Part shown: piece by piece, positions 11,501 through 23,425 of the stretch
Numbering within the stretch: position 1 is the first letter of the stretch
Layout: every line of letters begins with the position of its first letter
DNA from: Mesorhabditis belari
Lineage: Eukaryota > Nematoda > Chromadorea > Rhabditida > Rhabditidae
Direction of reading: 5' to 3'
Assembly (NCBI GenBank): GCA_958450365.1
Contig: CAUEEP010000741.1
Span: forward strand, 690,001-754,000
DNA length: 64,000 nucleotides
Translations under genes and position numbers: made by a program
The notes under the pieces: generated by a model
What the model saw: the letters and a program-made list of their open reading frames with translations, nothing else
Databases searched by the model: none
Told to the model about the DNA's origin: nothing

Positions 11501-13944
11501 GTCATGGTATTCACTGATCCTGAAGACGAGGATACGGTAAGAGTTTTGCCATTTACGCATTTCACTCTTCCCTCAGATCTTCTACGAGTTGAAAGTTTGC
11601 GATCAATGGGCTCCAACGGGTGATTATGATGACACCGAGGCGCCTCCAGTATCCGTTTATCGGTGAGTGGTTAAAATCGCTAAGCTTTTTAGTTTTTAGC
11701 TAATCTTAATAAACATTCACTTCTTGAATTGTTGAATAAACCTGTTTAAGCCAAAAGAATCTACTTGAATAAGCTTCTTTTAGCTTCTTTAAGAAGTAAG
11801 AAGAAGCCAAGAAGCAAGAATTGTTTTCCAGAGCCGCTGATATCCCGGAAAGTCTCCGTTGGGCTGACTCACGCTTCATGTCGCCGATCGTTCTCATCAC
11901 CAAGCCTGGAACAACGATTGTATCGGTGAGAAAAGAAACTACCGTAAATACTGTAATAGTACCCCAGCCCCATAATGACGGTAGCTAGCTCTAGCTTTGA
12001 ACGAGTTTTTTTTCGACACTGGTTTAAGCTACAATGCGCGCTTTGGTATCAAAAAATAGCCCTGAATCTCAGCTATTTTTTGATATGCAAACGAACATTG
12101 TAGCATAAGCCAGTGTTGAGAAAAATGCTGTCAAAGCTAGGCTACGCGATGCTCCGACCGTCATTATGGGGCTGGGGTACTATTACAGTATTTACGGTAT
12201 GAATTCTATGAATTGAGCTGATACAAAAGAATGCAAGAGTGTTAGAATGCAGAAAATAATATATTATTAAATCCAGAGAGAACTGCCGTCACTTCCCGTC
12301 GAAGTGTCGACAACGGTGAAAGCTGTTGGTGGATGGGAACCCGAGAGCAACGATATGCGCGGAATCTTTTTGGCGAGAGGACCTGGTTCGTCTTTGTCTC
12401 TAGAATTCATCGTCTTTGTCTCTAGAAATCCAACTGGAACCTTTTTTTAGCATTAGAGCAATTAAAACAGTTGATCAATTAAAAAACAGAAAAGAATTTA
12501 GCCTTTAAAACGAATGAGAAGTACGGACCGATCGATATGGTCGACGTGTATCAAGTAAACAATATTGTTGTTGTTTTGTTTATTTTTTGTTTGTTTTTTG
12601 TTTGTCTTTTGTTTTACAGTCTTTATATTTCCTTTTTTAACATTCTTTAACGCATAAAACTCCTGCAAATTCGTACATTTCTAGGTTGCATTGAACATTC
12701 TCGGCATTGAGCCTCCACATGCGCACAATGGAACGTGGTCACAAGTTGAATCGATGCTCACTGAAGGATGGTTAGTTTCTAGTTGAAAAAAAACAAATTG
12801 ACACTTGAAAGAAAGACATAAGCAAAGCCATTAAAGCTATTAAAGCTATTAAAGCATAAGCAAAGCTATTTTGAACCAAATTTCTGGTAAATGCTGCCTC
12901 AAAAAGCTCAAAAATGATCAAAAATGCCAATTTCAATATCAACAATGCCAATTTCAATGTCAACAATGCCAATTTCAATGTCAAAAAGTGATCAAAAATC
13001 ACCAGTGCTTTCGATTGATGGACTGGAATTGGAAAAATGAGCTCTAAATGTAGAATGCCACGTTAAAGCTTGCCCATTACTCTGACTTAGTGCAGAATAG
13101 AGAACGGATTACGGTAAGGAAGACAATTCTAGAATACTCGGCCGATCTGTATGACATCTAATTAACCCAAACTTGAACGATAAACAAATCTAACTACCGT
13201 TTTTCCTCTAACTACGCCCCCTTCTAACTTTAGACACCTCGTTCTCAACCCCATTTTGAGATATTTTTATGTTTAATATACCAAAATGATAGCCCTTAAT
13301 GTCTTCTATCTTTTGACCTATTAAACATAAAAGTACCTCATAATTGAGCTGAGAACGAGATGTCTAAACGCAAAGGCATCTAAACCCCCCTCGATCAACT
13401 TTAGACATCTCGTTCTCAGCTCAGTTTTGAGATACTTTTATGTTTAATATACCAAAAGATAGAAAACATTAAGGGCTATCATTTGACATATTAAACATAA
13501 AAGCATCTCAAAACTGAGCTGAGAACGAGATGTCTAAAGTTGATCGAGGGGGGTTTAGACGCCTTTGAGTTTAGACGTCTCGTTCTCAGCACAGTTTTAA
13601 GATATTTTTATGTTTAATATACCAAAAGATAGAAGAGATTAAGGGCTATCTTTTGACATATTAAACATAAAAATATCTCAAAATGGGGCTGAGAACGAGG
13701 TGTCTAAAGTTAGGAGGGGGCGTAGTTAGAGGAAATACGGTAGGTGGGAGTCGAATTGTAATTTGAATATGGCCAATCAAAGCCAAGCGGGTTTTTTGAT
13801 CAATTCCAAGATCGTTTCTGATAGTGAGTACCGTTAACTCACTATCGAAACACTTTCAATCCAAAAAACTCTCTCTTTAGCAAATCACAAAGAATCTGCG
13901 GAGACGATTATGAGGAAGATGATGAGGAAGATGAAATAGGGTGA
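2554..13944 (+). CDS. ENPP-family ectonucleotide pyrophosphatase/phosphodiesterase, probably inactive
   Basis: Fifteen exons join without a phase conflict into about 462 residues: 2554-2724, 3011-3098, 6567-6647, 7081-7190, 8372-8512, 8741-8854, 10012-10072, 10514-10578, 11471-11536, 11577-11662, 11832-11925, 12277-12385, 12502-12554, 12685-12770, 13881-13944. Family members are type II or secreted alkaline phosphodiesterases with two zinc ions. An N-terminal hydrophobic segment (LWGWALIWVGTIWM) fits a signal anchor. The core reads LLIDGYG, FPTHSWPNWMSLVTGLY, LFLLRYS, NLIVLSDHG and FLARGPAF. By comparison with ENPP1 the nucleophile Thr is Ser, the Asp of the D-x-x-x-H zinc motif is Ala (AIETHGYG keeps only His), and the distal HG zinc histidine region reads GGWEPESND. 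The second zinc site (DGY, SDH) is intact. A pseudoenzyme or altered chemistry is inferred. The tail is acidic (DDYEEDDEEDEIG). Introns, especially the 3.5-kb second one, are packed with repeats. Confidence 0.85.
2733..2862. repeat. Minisatellite GCTAGAATTGATAATA in ENPP intron 1
   Basis: Six to seven degenerate copies of a 16-17 bp unit, AATAGCTAGAATTGATA, immediately downstream of the exon 1 donor. Confidence 0.85.
3793..4075. repeat. Dispersed repeat copy A
   Basis: Starts CGAAATACTCCCGTCGGAAT and ends in a tRNA-like antisense block (GAGCTCAGCCTCCTAACC). It recurs at 6116-6375 in the same intron and orientation with mostly single-base differences, so it is an interspersed element rather than a tandem repeat. 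Confidence 0.75.
4399..4925. repeat. Polypyrimidine TTTCTTTCC tract
   Basis: About 525 nt of almost pure T/C on the plus strand, built from TTTCTTTCTTTTCTTCCC units. All overlapping long frames (Phe/Ser/Leu-rich on plus, Lys/Glu/Arg-rich on minus) are composition artefacts. Such mirror-symmetric tracts can form triplex DNA. Confidence 0.93.
5425..5748. repeat. 15-bp minisatellite AACTCGAATACTGGA
   Basis: About 21 copies of AACTCGAATACTGGA/AACTCGAATACTCGA. The 15-bp period keeps several frames open on both strands, reading NSNTGTT or ELFEYSSCSSI repeats. Not coding. Confidence 0.93.
6116..6378. repeat. Dispersed repeat copy B
   Basis: Second copy of the element at 3793-4075, including the CTCCCGTCGGAATTTTCCGG start, the TGTGTCAGTTGACGGACGAT block and the tRNA-like end GAGCTCAGCCTCCTAACC. 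It carries a small internal duplication of ACGATTATGCTATT. Confidence 0.75.
7312..7372. repeat. 15-bp minisatellite AGAGCTGCTATTGTCA (short array)
   Basis: Four copies of AAGAGCTGCTATTGTC in ENPP intron 4. The same monomer forms a longer array at 8150-8365 in this intron. Confidence 0.85.
8150..8366. repeat. 15-bp minisatellite AGAGCTGCTATTGTCA (long array)
   Basis: About 14 copies of AAGAGCTGCTATTGTC with TTAAC variants, ending six bases before the exon 5 acceptor. Open frames across it are artefacts of the 15-bp period. Confidence 0.9.
9220..9645. repeat. tRNA-like module with recurrent flanking segment
   Basis: A plus-strand tRNA-like block at 9549-9633 contains an A-box-like GTGGCCGAGTGG and a B-box-like GGTTCGACTCT. 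It is preceded by TGCTGATTCCGAATCTG and AAAAAGTTATAAC, the reverse complement of a segment that recurs near other tRNA-like blocks in the window. The acceptor arm does not pair, so it is a tRNA-derived repeat rather than a tRNA gene. It lies in ENPP intron 6. Confidence 0.55.
9646..9938. repeat. 11-bp minisatellite TGGCGTCATTC
   Basis: About 25 copies of TGGCGTCATTC/TGGCGTCATTA/TAGCGTCATTC. A few copies of the same monomer also sit at 9128-9175, on the other side of the tRNA-like module. Confidence 0.92.
10600..10838. mobile_element. Degenerate MITE, TACCGTA-end family
   Basis: Contains the CCCCATAATAACGTAAAGTCGC and ACTCCGCGACTATAAGGGG blocks and ends CAGGTATTACGGTA, matching the termini of the better preserved copies at 11940, 15216, 27577 and 45956. 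The left end is eroded. Confidence 0.55.
10985..11077. repeat. (ATAAT)n microsatellite
   Basis: Pentanucleotide ATAAT array with a few ATAGA interruptions. A shorter copy at 11264-11297 belongs to the adjacent segmental duplication. Confidence 0.92.
11040..11490. repeat. Tandem segmental duplication across an ENPP intron/exon junction
   Basis: Two units of about 220 bp lie head to tail. Each contains an ATAAT tract, GTTGTGGCATTTAAAATC, a minus-strand tRNA-like block (B-box-like GGTTCGACCCC seen as GGGTCGAACCCC, A-box TGGCTCAGT), TTATTTACAGCTGG, and the acceptor CCTTTTTCAG followed by GTGCAACGAATCGTGA. Only the second unit (from 11471) continues into the true exon 9. The first stops 17 nt into a copy of that exon. 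Confidence 0.85.
11940..12199. mobile_element. MITE, TACCGTA-end family (best preserved copy)
   Basis: Terminal inverted repeats of about 45 nt: the left end starts TACCGTAAATACTGTAATAG and continues TACCCCAGCCCCATAATGACGG. The right end is its reverse complement, ending CTATTACAGTATTTACGGTA. Internal sequence contains GCTACAATGCGCGCTTTGG. It sits in ENPP intron 11 and has no coding capacity. Confidence 0.85.
13195..13742. mobile_element. Compound inverted-repeat element
   Basis: Outer ends are TACCGTTTTTCCTCTAACTACG and CGTAGTTAGAGGAAATACGGTA. Inside, a module of about 100 nt (TTTAGACACCTCGTTCTCA, then TGAGATATTTTTATGTTTAA, then ACCAAAAGATAG) recurs several times in alternating orientation, forming nested hairpins. 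It lies in the last ENPP intron. The same module is present at 63793-64000. Confidence 0.8.
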
Positions 13945-15215
13945 AAAAACGGATTGGATTTAGTTTTTCTTTTTCCAAAGCAAACCCCTCAAACTATCGC
14001 TGAATTGCAAATTCGAATATAAATTCGAAATTCAAATTCGAAATAAAACAAAGCTATTCAGGGAAGAGCGGCCAAACAGCGAGAATCTCAACTCGTCAAC
14101 GCCGACGTCCGCGCATCTCCTCTTCATTTTCTCGCTATTTTTGTGCTTGATGAGAAATCGCTAGCTCGTAATCCCCTGTCTCACTACGGTATAAGATATT
14201 CAGTTAATTGAACGGTTAATTGAACATTCAATTCACTTACTGTAGTGAGATAGACAGAAAGGAGTTACCGTACTTTAATGGAAATTTTTGATTTTACTTA
14301 AAATGACAATTTTTTATCATTTTATGTTAAATTCTGTCATTTTATGTTAAATTTACGTTACAAATGGGTATTTTTCAGTCTGCCTTATCGTTTTTTTAAA
14401 GAAGAAACTCTTCTAAAATCTTCTAAAATCGGCTGTTTAAAATTTCGATTATCGTGTTTTCTAAAAGATGCGCTTAAGAGAAAGCTACAGTACCCGAAAG
14501 CTACTGTACCCGAAAGCTACAGTACTCGAAAGCTACTGTACCCGAAAGCTACTGTACCCGAAAGCTACAGTACTCGAAAGCTACTGTATCCGAAAGCTAC
14601 AGTACTCGAAAGCTACTGTACCCGAAAGCTACTGCACCGGAAAGCTACTGTACCGGAAAGCTACAGTACCCGAAAGCTACAGTACCCGAAAGCTACAGTA
14701 CCCAAAAGCTACAGTACTACAGTACCCGATTGATCAGTTGATCAGCTAGATCAACTGGAATAGCTTATTTTGTTGAATAGCTTATTTTCAGGGTTATCGT
14801 ATTTAAAGAGCTATGTAAATTTGAATCCAATTGTTTCAATTCAATTGATACCTACATACTTTAGGGATACGGCAAACTCACAAAAGATAGTAGGGTACGG
14901 TAGCTTTTCTCAAAGAGATCTTTCGAAAAGGCTTAGTCGATGCTAAATCGTTAATGCTTTAAATGTAATAGTCAAACTGAATATCTTGATCTTATCTTTA
15001 TTTCATCTTTGTATGCAAATTTTCTAAGTCACCACCATTATAAGTCACAAATTTTGCTTTACAATCCCGGTTGCTCATTGTATTTTTTATTTTTTAGTCA
15101 TCCCGCCAAAACCAAAAGTCTTTCCCCACAAAAATTTTCACCCCTAAAAAGTGCAAGACTTCTTTTCGTTATCTCTATGATATTGTGAATAAATTTTATT
15201 TACAAGCAACTAACA
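13945..15215. other. Intergenic region downstream of ENPP
   Basis: No gene recognised. It holds an imperfect palindrome around CCCCTGTCTCACTACGG (14175) and its complement CTGTAGTGAGATAGACAG (14240), and the minisatellite listed separately. AATTCGAAATAAAAC near 14040 could serve as a polyadenylation region for ENPP. Confidence 0.4.
14482..14732. repeat. 15-bp minisatellite AAAGCTACTGTACCCG
   Basis: About 16 copies of GAAAGCTACAGTACCC/GAAAGCTACTGTACCC. The 15-bp period produces two spurious open frames. Confidence 0.92.
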
Positions 15216-15486
15216 TACCGTAATACATCTAATAGTAGCGCCGCTCGCCGCCCGTCGATAATGACGGCTGGAGCGTCGCGTAGTTTAACTTTAAACGTAT
15301 TTTTCTCGCCACCCGTTTATGCTACAGTGTGCGCTTAAGTATCAAATGAAAGCTGAAATTCAGAGCTATTTTTTTGACCTCAAACATGCATGAAATTATG
15401 GGCACTTAGAAAAAAAAATGATTTAATAAAAAATTTTTGCAACTACGCGACTGTACGGGGGCGCTACTATTACAGGTATTACGGTA
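15216..15486. mobile_element. MITE, TACCGTA-end family
   Basis: Begins TACCGTAATACATCTAATAG and ends CTATTACAGGTATTACGGTA, with the internal family marks ATAATGACGG, GCTACAGTGTGCGCTTAAG and AACTACGCGACTGTACGGGG. Confidence 0.8.
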
Positions 15487-15599
15487 GTATTTCATCTAAA
15501 TTTTGGCAAACTCTAGTGACTACCCGATAAAGATTAGAAATCGTAACAAACATGAAAAGTAATCAATTTTTGAAAAACTTAATAAAATCTACAAAAAAA

Positions 15600-16238
15600 T
15601 CAATTTACTATAGGAATTTTCGTTGAAGATCGTTGTCTGCTCTTCTCTTTTAAATATGGCTCTTGATCGTTCGAACAGTCTCATCGAAAGCCTTGGCAAC
15701 ATATCTGAAATCGAACAGGTGTGGGAATTGGATGGAACCCTTTTTGAACAACAATATAGCAAGTGGTTTCTCGACCATTTCTCGAATTCAACCTCGAATT
15801 TTATCTAGATTCTAGTAGTCCAGAAAAAACGCCACAATCCAGTTCAGAAAGGTGTGGGTTCAGGGATTCTTCAAAGCCAAAAGTCAAGTCAGGATTGTTT
15901 CCAAAGAAGACCAGCAAGATCAGGATTCTAATTTTAAGTCTTGGCTTGGCTTCTTGGCCGTATGGCCTTCTTTGCTGCAGCCTTGATTCACAAAAAAAAC
16001 CCTGAGCTCACCGAAAGCCAGGCTTGGGCCTGGTTAACAGATCTAAGATCTGACACCGGGTTTACAGGCCCAAGAGGCATCGTTGAAAAATTCCTTGCCC
16101 ACAGACCAAAGTTGAGCTGGCTTCTATTTGAATATTATTCTGAACTGAACAATCTGATACTAGTGCCAAACTGCATTGAATCTGACAACAACACCAGACT
16201 TGACTGGGTTTCAATTCCCGAAAATATTCAGTACTAAC
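15600..16238 (+). other. Overlapping ORFs of unknown status
   Basis: Three staggered frames (15623-15808, 15763-16005, 15941-16237) cover this stretch. The last reads ALIHKKNPELTESQAWAW and continues about 65 residues with ordinary composition. It resembles coding sequence more than the surrounding AT-rich DNA, but I see no conserved family, no start codon in context and no splice-consistent joining. It could be a decayed transposon or host gene fragment. It ends against the inverted-repeat element at 16252. Confidence 0.25.
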
Positions 16239-16251
16239 GATCTCACACTAT

Positions 16252-16985
16252 AGGGTGCGTCATAATTACCCGGACTCGCTTCCAAAAGTCCAGCTTAGCC
16301 AAAACCAAACGAATCCTTCGGATTTTTTATAGGTAAATTTTGACTAAGTCTCCTGTAGCAGTGCCCAATATTAAGTCGATTGGAGCACACATAATTTTTA
16401 TCTAGGCTTTCAAAGTTGAGAGTCGCACTTTCGTTGGCACGCAACACGAAAGCACTTAGAGGTTTTTAGAAAAGTTAATTTTTGGCTTAATTAGATGAGA
16501 CGTTTGAATATCTACCTTTGAATAAATTATGTTAAATCCTAAAAGTAGCAACCCGGTGCTTTTAAAAAAATGGCAATTACTTTTTCAATTCCTGATTTCC
16601 AAAGCAGCTTTAAGCTTTAGTATTTAAGGGTAAATATCAGAATAAAGTGGGTTTTATTTTCACTACTCATGATTCTTCAAACTTAAAGCAAATTTTGCAT
16701 GACGAGTTTTTCATTAACACTTTTCTTGGAAGTAAAATTGAAATTGGAGTGTTTCGCGGCAAGTGTGGCGCGTGTAATCCCAAAAGTCATTGCTTGCCAA
16801 CAAAAGCGCGACTCTCAACTTTGAAAGCCTAGATAAAAATTATGTGTGCTCCAATCGACTTAATATTGGGCACTGTTACAGGAGAATTAGCCAAAATTTA
16901 CCTATGAAAAAAATCAGAGGGATTCGTTTGACTTTGGTTGAGCCGAACTTTTGGATGCGAGTCCGGGTAATTCTGACCTTTCTGT
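16252..16985. mobile_element. Inverted-repeat element with about 180-bp arms
   Basis: The left arm (ATAATTACCCGGACTCGCTT through CTTTCAAAGTTGAGAGTCGC) is matched in reverse complement by the right arm (GCGACTCTCAACTTTGAAAG through CGAGTCCGGGTAATTCTGAC). The 330-bp centre carries no meaningful ORF. It is a non-autonomous DNA element 95 bp from the aspartate aminotransferase stop codon. Confidence 0.82.
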
Positions 16986-17078
16986 ATTTTCCTGTAGATG
17001 TCAAGATAACCTGATAGATAAAGATTGATAAGGATAAGTCTGACAAGTACCATATCTTTTCTTTTTCTTTTATTCAAC

Positions 17079-19861
<2,783 letters not shown>

Positions 19862-21586
19862 CTTTGGTTCGTTTGTTGAATCAAGTTAGCCTAAATAGAC
19901 GAATATTGACGTGAACATTGACGCAATTTTGCGTAAACGAGAAACGATAAAATATCAGACTAAAGCCGAGATCAAAAAATAGAGAGAAAATGGTGGGGTG
20001 ACCCGAGATCAAACGTCGAAAGCAACCGCTGATATTATTTTGGTCAAAGCTATTCATTCGAGTCATTCGCTGAATTTCGGGCAAAGTTGATGCCAAGATC
20101 GAAATAGACTCCCTCTTATCAAGGGAAAATAAAAGAAAATCTTATAGGAAACGTCAAATTTTCGTGATAAGACTCCTAGTCCATGCTTTTTTTTCTTTTA
20201 TTATGAAGAAATTTCAACAACCTTTCAGGCTGGACTTTAACTTTCAAGCTTAAACATGCAATTTTGTCACAAACTTTCGGCTTCATTTCGGTGCTACGTA
20301 ATCAAGTTTGGAAATTGTTGAAATGTAGTTTGGACGATTAAAAACGGATATCCGTTATTGAGAGACCATGGCGATTGGGCCGCAAGCCAAAAACGAAAAT
20401 TGCGCCGAAAGACCAATTTTCGCCTCTGGTCTTGTGGTGCAAATTTCGCAGCGCAAAATTTGGCAGCGCAATTTTCGCGGCGCAACCGTGATGGTCCCGT
20501 TATTGAATAGATTCAAAAACGGACAAAATCCAAGTCAATAGCTGATTTAAAGTTGAAAGCAAGATAACTAGGTATAGGTAAAAATATAGGAAAAAAAACC
20601 AACTTTCAAAATAAAATAGTTAAAAAAGTAAAAGCTTCGAATTTCGCTTTGAAAAAAGTGAAAGGGTCAATCATCGAACCATCGAGCAGTTGTTTGTTTA
20701 CCAGAATTGAGAATTCTCTTTTAGAGAGTGATGTTTGCGAGAGGAGCAGACACAAAAGTGCCCTTGGTGAACTAAGTGAAAGAGAAACGTCCAGAAATTT
20801 CGCCTACAGCGTAACTTTTAATTGTAAGGGTTTAATCAGCATTGACAGAAAATATTGTACATGAGCACTTATTAGTTGACCCCAAAACTACAAAAAGTTT
20901 AGCATGTGATACAATCCAAAGGACTTAAATGCAAATTGGGCTCTGAGCGGATAAACATCAATCGCATATTTACGCGTTGAAAATTAACGGCTTTACTCGC
21001 TAGAAACCAAATATTTATAGCACCAAAAGCAAAAAATAAAATGCCAACAAGAGTACATGTGAAAATTTATATCCTTGAAAGTTTAAACAGTCTAAACAAG
21101 AAGTGACTATGCAGAAAATGACTATCACAAAAAGCATCACCTTTGAATAACCGTATCACAAACAAAAATTGATATCAATGAAAAAAATAAAGTACTCTAA
21201 TAGAGGGGCATGCCCGTCTATTTTTCAATCCCCCTCTAGGGTGCCCGTCAATTGGAGAGTGCCGGTCTATTGGAGAATGCCCGCCTATTAGAGTTTTTAC
21301 GGCTCATTAAATATAGGTCGTCCAATACATCCAAAGACGTCGTCGATCGAGCTATTGTCCTGGTCCTGGTAACTGACGGCGGTACGGATTGTTGTTGCCA
21401 CGGAACAATGGAATGCGAAGAGAACGGAATGGGTGTGTGCGAAGAGAACTTGAAAGATCTTCCCCATCACCGCGTTGATCTTCTATCTAAATTAGTTGGT
21501 GTAATAAACATAGATTCGAATAGGGTTTATTGTGTTAAAAGTTCTTTACCTTTTTTACCCTCTTTGATATCAAATATAAAATTATA
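19862..21586. other. Intergenic region between got-1 and the first FBA gene
   Basis: No gene recognised. Short frames at 19881, 20294, 20649 and 21252 have no family resemblance. A GC-rich patch near 20370-20490 (repeats of GCGCAAAATTT, GCGCAATTTTCGCGGCGC) is locally self-complementary. The block at 21190-21300 is listed separately. Confidence 0.4.
21190..21302. repeat. Short array related to the 30.3-kb minisatellite
   Basis: Outer ends TACTCTAATAGAGGGG and CTATTAGAGTTTTTACGG enclose three GAGAGTGCCGGTCTATTG-like units. The same unit (CACTCTCTAGTTGACGG) and the same end (TAAAAACTCTAATAGACGG) form the array at 30326-30505, so both look like TACCGTA-end MITEs with amplified centres. Confidence 0.55.
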
Positions 21587-23196
21587 TTAATCGAGATCGT
21601 GAGCTACGGACTCGATTGTTTGTTGGTAGTTCATTTTTATAGTAAAGCTTCGATTGAGAAAAGTATTCAAATTTACCTCATTTCTCTCGTACCAATGAGG
21701 TTCTTGTGTAAACTCGAGTCGAACAACCGTATCCGTAAACTTCATTCCATATTCTCCGGCCCAGAACTATAAAAAAGCTAGGTAATCCAATAAATCAAAC
21801 AAAACGTTATAATTTTTGATAAAAAAAGCAACTTTTACCTGTGTATCCTTGGCTCGAGTTAAAATTAAAGCTTTCGTCATCCCACAGGGATAAACCGTTT
21901 GCAATGACTCTTGAACCCAAGGTTGCACTAAAACATTTAAATAATAAAAACATAACGATTAAAGCTACCGGCCCATTGTTCATAGCTTTTTTCAACCATT
22001 GTTCCTCGAGATTGATTTGGTGCATAATCTGGACGAATTCTTCCATGACTTCCATGACTCGGTACATCTTCAGCCCTTAGCATCTATACACAAACCAATA
22101 ATAAGAACAGAATCTTATGCCACTAATTTGCTAAAATATTGATTTACTCGTAACTAATTCCAAAACACAAACAACCTCAATGGACAATTTGTAGATTGCT
22201 CCACAATCATGGCGAGGCGCATGTTTTTCTTCAACGATAACAGTCGGACGTAAAAAGTCGAGGATCCACGGCTAAATTAAACTGTTTAGTTCATTTAATA
22301 CACTAAAACTAACCTCAACACCGCACTTTTCTAAATTGATTACGATTTGACGATATCCCCAATTATACGAAGTAGCCAAGCATTTGTTCGGGCACTCGAC
22401 AGTTGCTTGATAACCAACTGGCGGTTCCTCATAAGTACACCTAAAAAGTATATTTTGTAACTAGGAAAAAAAGCAATTAAAACCAGCATAAAACGTACAA
22501 ACTTACATTCGTTTAGTAAAGTAAAAAGCAAATCATTAATAAAAACTAACCCCTGAGATTGATACGTAATCCAAGATAAATTCGCAGCATATTCTTTTGC
22601 TCTTTCCCGTTCCAGCGGTAAATCTTTGACGATGTTCGGTCCATAGGGGTTGACGTTTCCTTTGTGAGCATAGTGATACAAGTATTCGTAGTCGAATTCG
22701 CTATTCTAAAAAGAAAATAATCGTTTGTTGATAGATCTTACAGTATCAACATCTTCAGCTTTTAATAGATTAGCAAATTTATATTGAATGATTAGGTAAA
22801 CAAATCAACTCACCCTGGAGTGAACCAATCTGACAACTTGAGGTGGTGGTAGAGCAATCCCTTCTAGCTCACATCGATCCTTCCAAAAGTTATTTGTCAG
22901 CACCGCGTAGAATTGTTTGCATACCTAAAAATAAAATTTAGTAACAATTTCAAAACTCTTTAATCAATAATATCATAAATAAACCCTTGCACATAGCGTG
23001 CTTTCTCCTTCTTTTAAAATTTTGAATGTTTCTAATTGTAAGTAAGATGACATACCATCTTCATCCGAGGTAGATCATCAAAATGGCAGCGAAGAAAAAT
23101 TTCCCTCCACATCGCATCTGGGTGTCGAATTTCGTTCGGTCCACGAAGTTCGGTCTCTTCAGGTCCACCTGTGAAAATCCTCATCAAGTGTTTCAT
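21587..23196 (-). CDS. F-box protein with FBA (F-box-associated, glycan-binding type) domain, copy 1
   Basis: Predicted substrate adaptor of an SCF ubiquitin ligase. FBXO2/FBXO6 relatives bind N-glycans on misfolded glycoproteins. Eight exons join in phase: 23056-23196, 22814-22924, 22551-22705, 22314-22440, 22176-22271, 21969-22083, 21839-21927, 21587-21766. The product is about 337 residues. The F-box lies near residues 26-65 (DAMWREIFLRCHFDDLPRM, then VCKQFYAVLTNNFWKDRCE). The FBA domain follows: FDYEYLYHYAHKGNVNPYG, CLATSYNWGYRQIVINLEK, PWILDFLRPTVIVEEKHA, PRHDCGAIYKLSIE and FWAGEYGMKF. A polar insertion (residues about 224-262) interrupts the FBA. The ATG sits directly on a TTTACATTTCAG acceptor. 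The last exon is read through to TAA; a further intron after WYERNE is possible. It lies 229 bp downstream of NIPP1 on the same strand, so an operon is possible. Confidence 0.85.
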
Positions 23197-23212
23197 CTGA
23201 AATGTAAAACAT
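23197..23212 (-). promoter_or_regulatory. 3' splice (probable SL) acceptor abutting the FBA-1 start codon
   Basis: On the minus strand TTTTACATTTCAG is followed directly by the ATG of the F-box protein. No upstream coding exon with a compatible donor is visible before the NIPP1 stop 229 bp away. It could therefore receive a spliced leader as the downstream gene of a NIPP1/FBA pair. Confidence 0.45.
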
Positions 23213-23425
23213 TTATTTTCTTAACAAACTTTGAGAAAATAAGAAGTCGAACAACAATAAATTACGAATTGCCTACAAGAACATAAGTATAAATGTCAAA
23301 CTTCACAAAGAATAATGATGGATAAATTCGAAAAAATCAACAATGACATACAGCCAGGATAATAATTTTTCATAAAATAAAGATGTATATGATTAGCAAA
23401 AAAATTATGAGCAGAAGAGTGAATT

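Noticed and set aside
14482..14732. Possible CRISPR array (regular repeats)
   Set aside because: Units are contiguous 15-bp tandem repeats without unique spacers, in a eukaryotic genome. The same reasoning applies to all other arrays here.
16647..17014. Two short plus-strand ORFs
   Set aside because: They lie inside the loop and right arm of an inverted-repeat element and resemble no protein.
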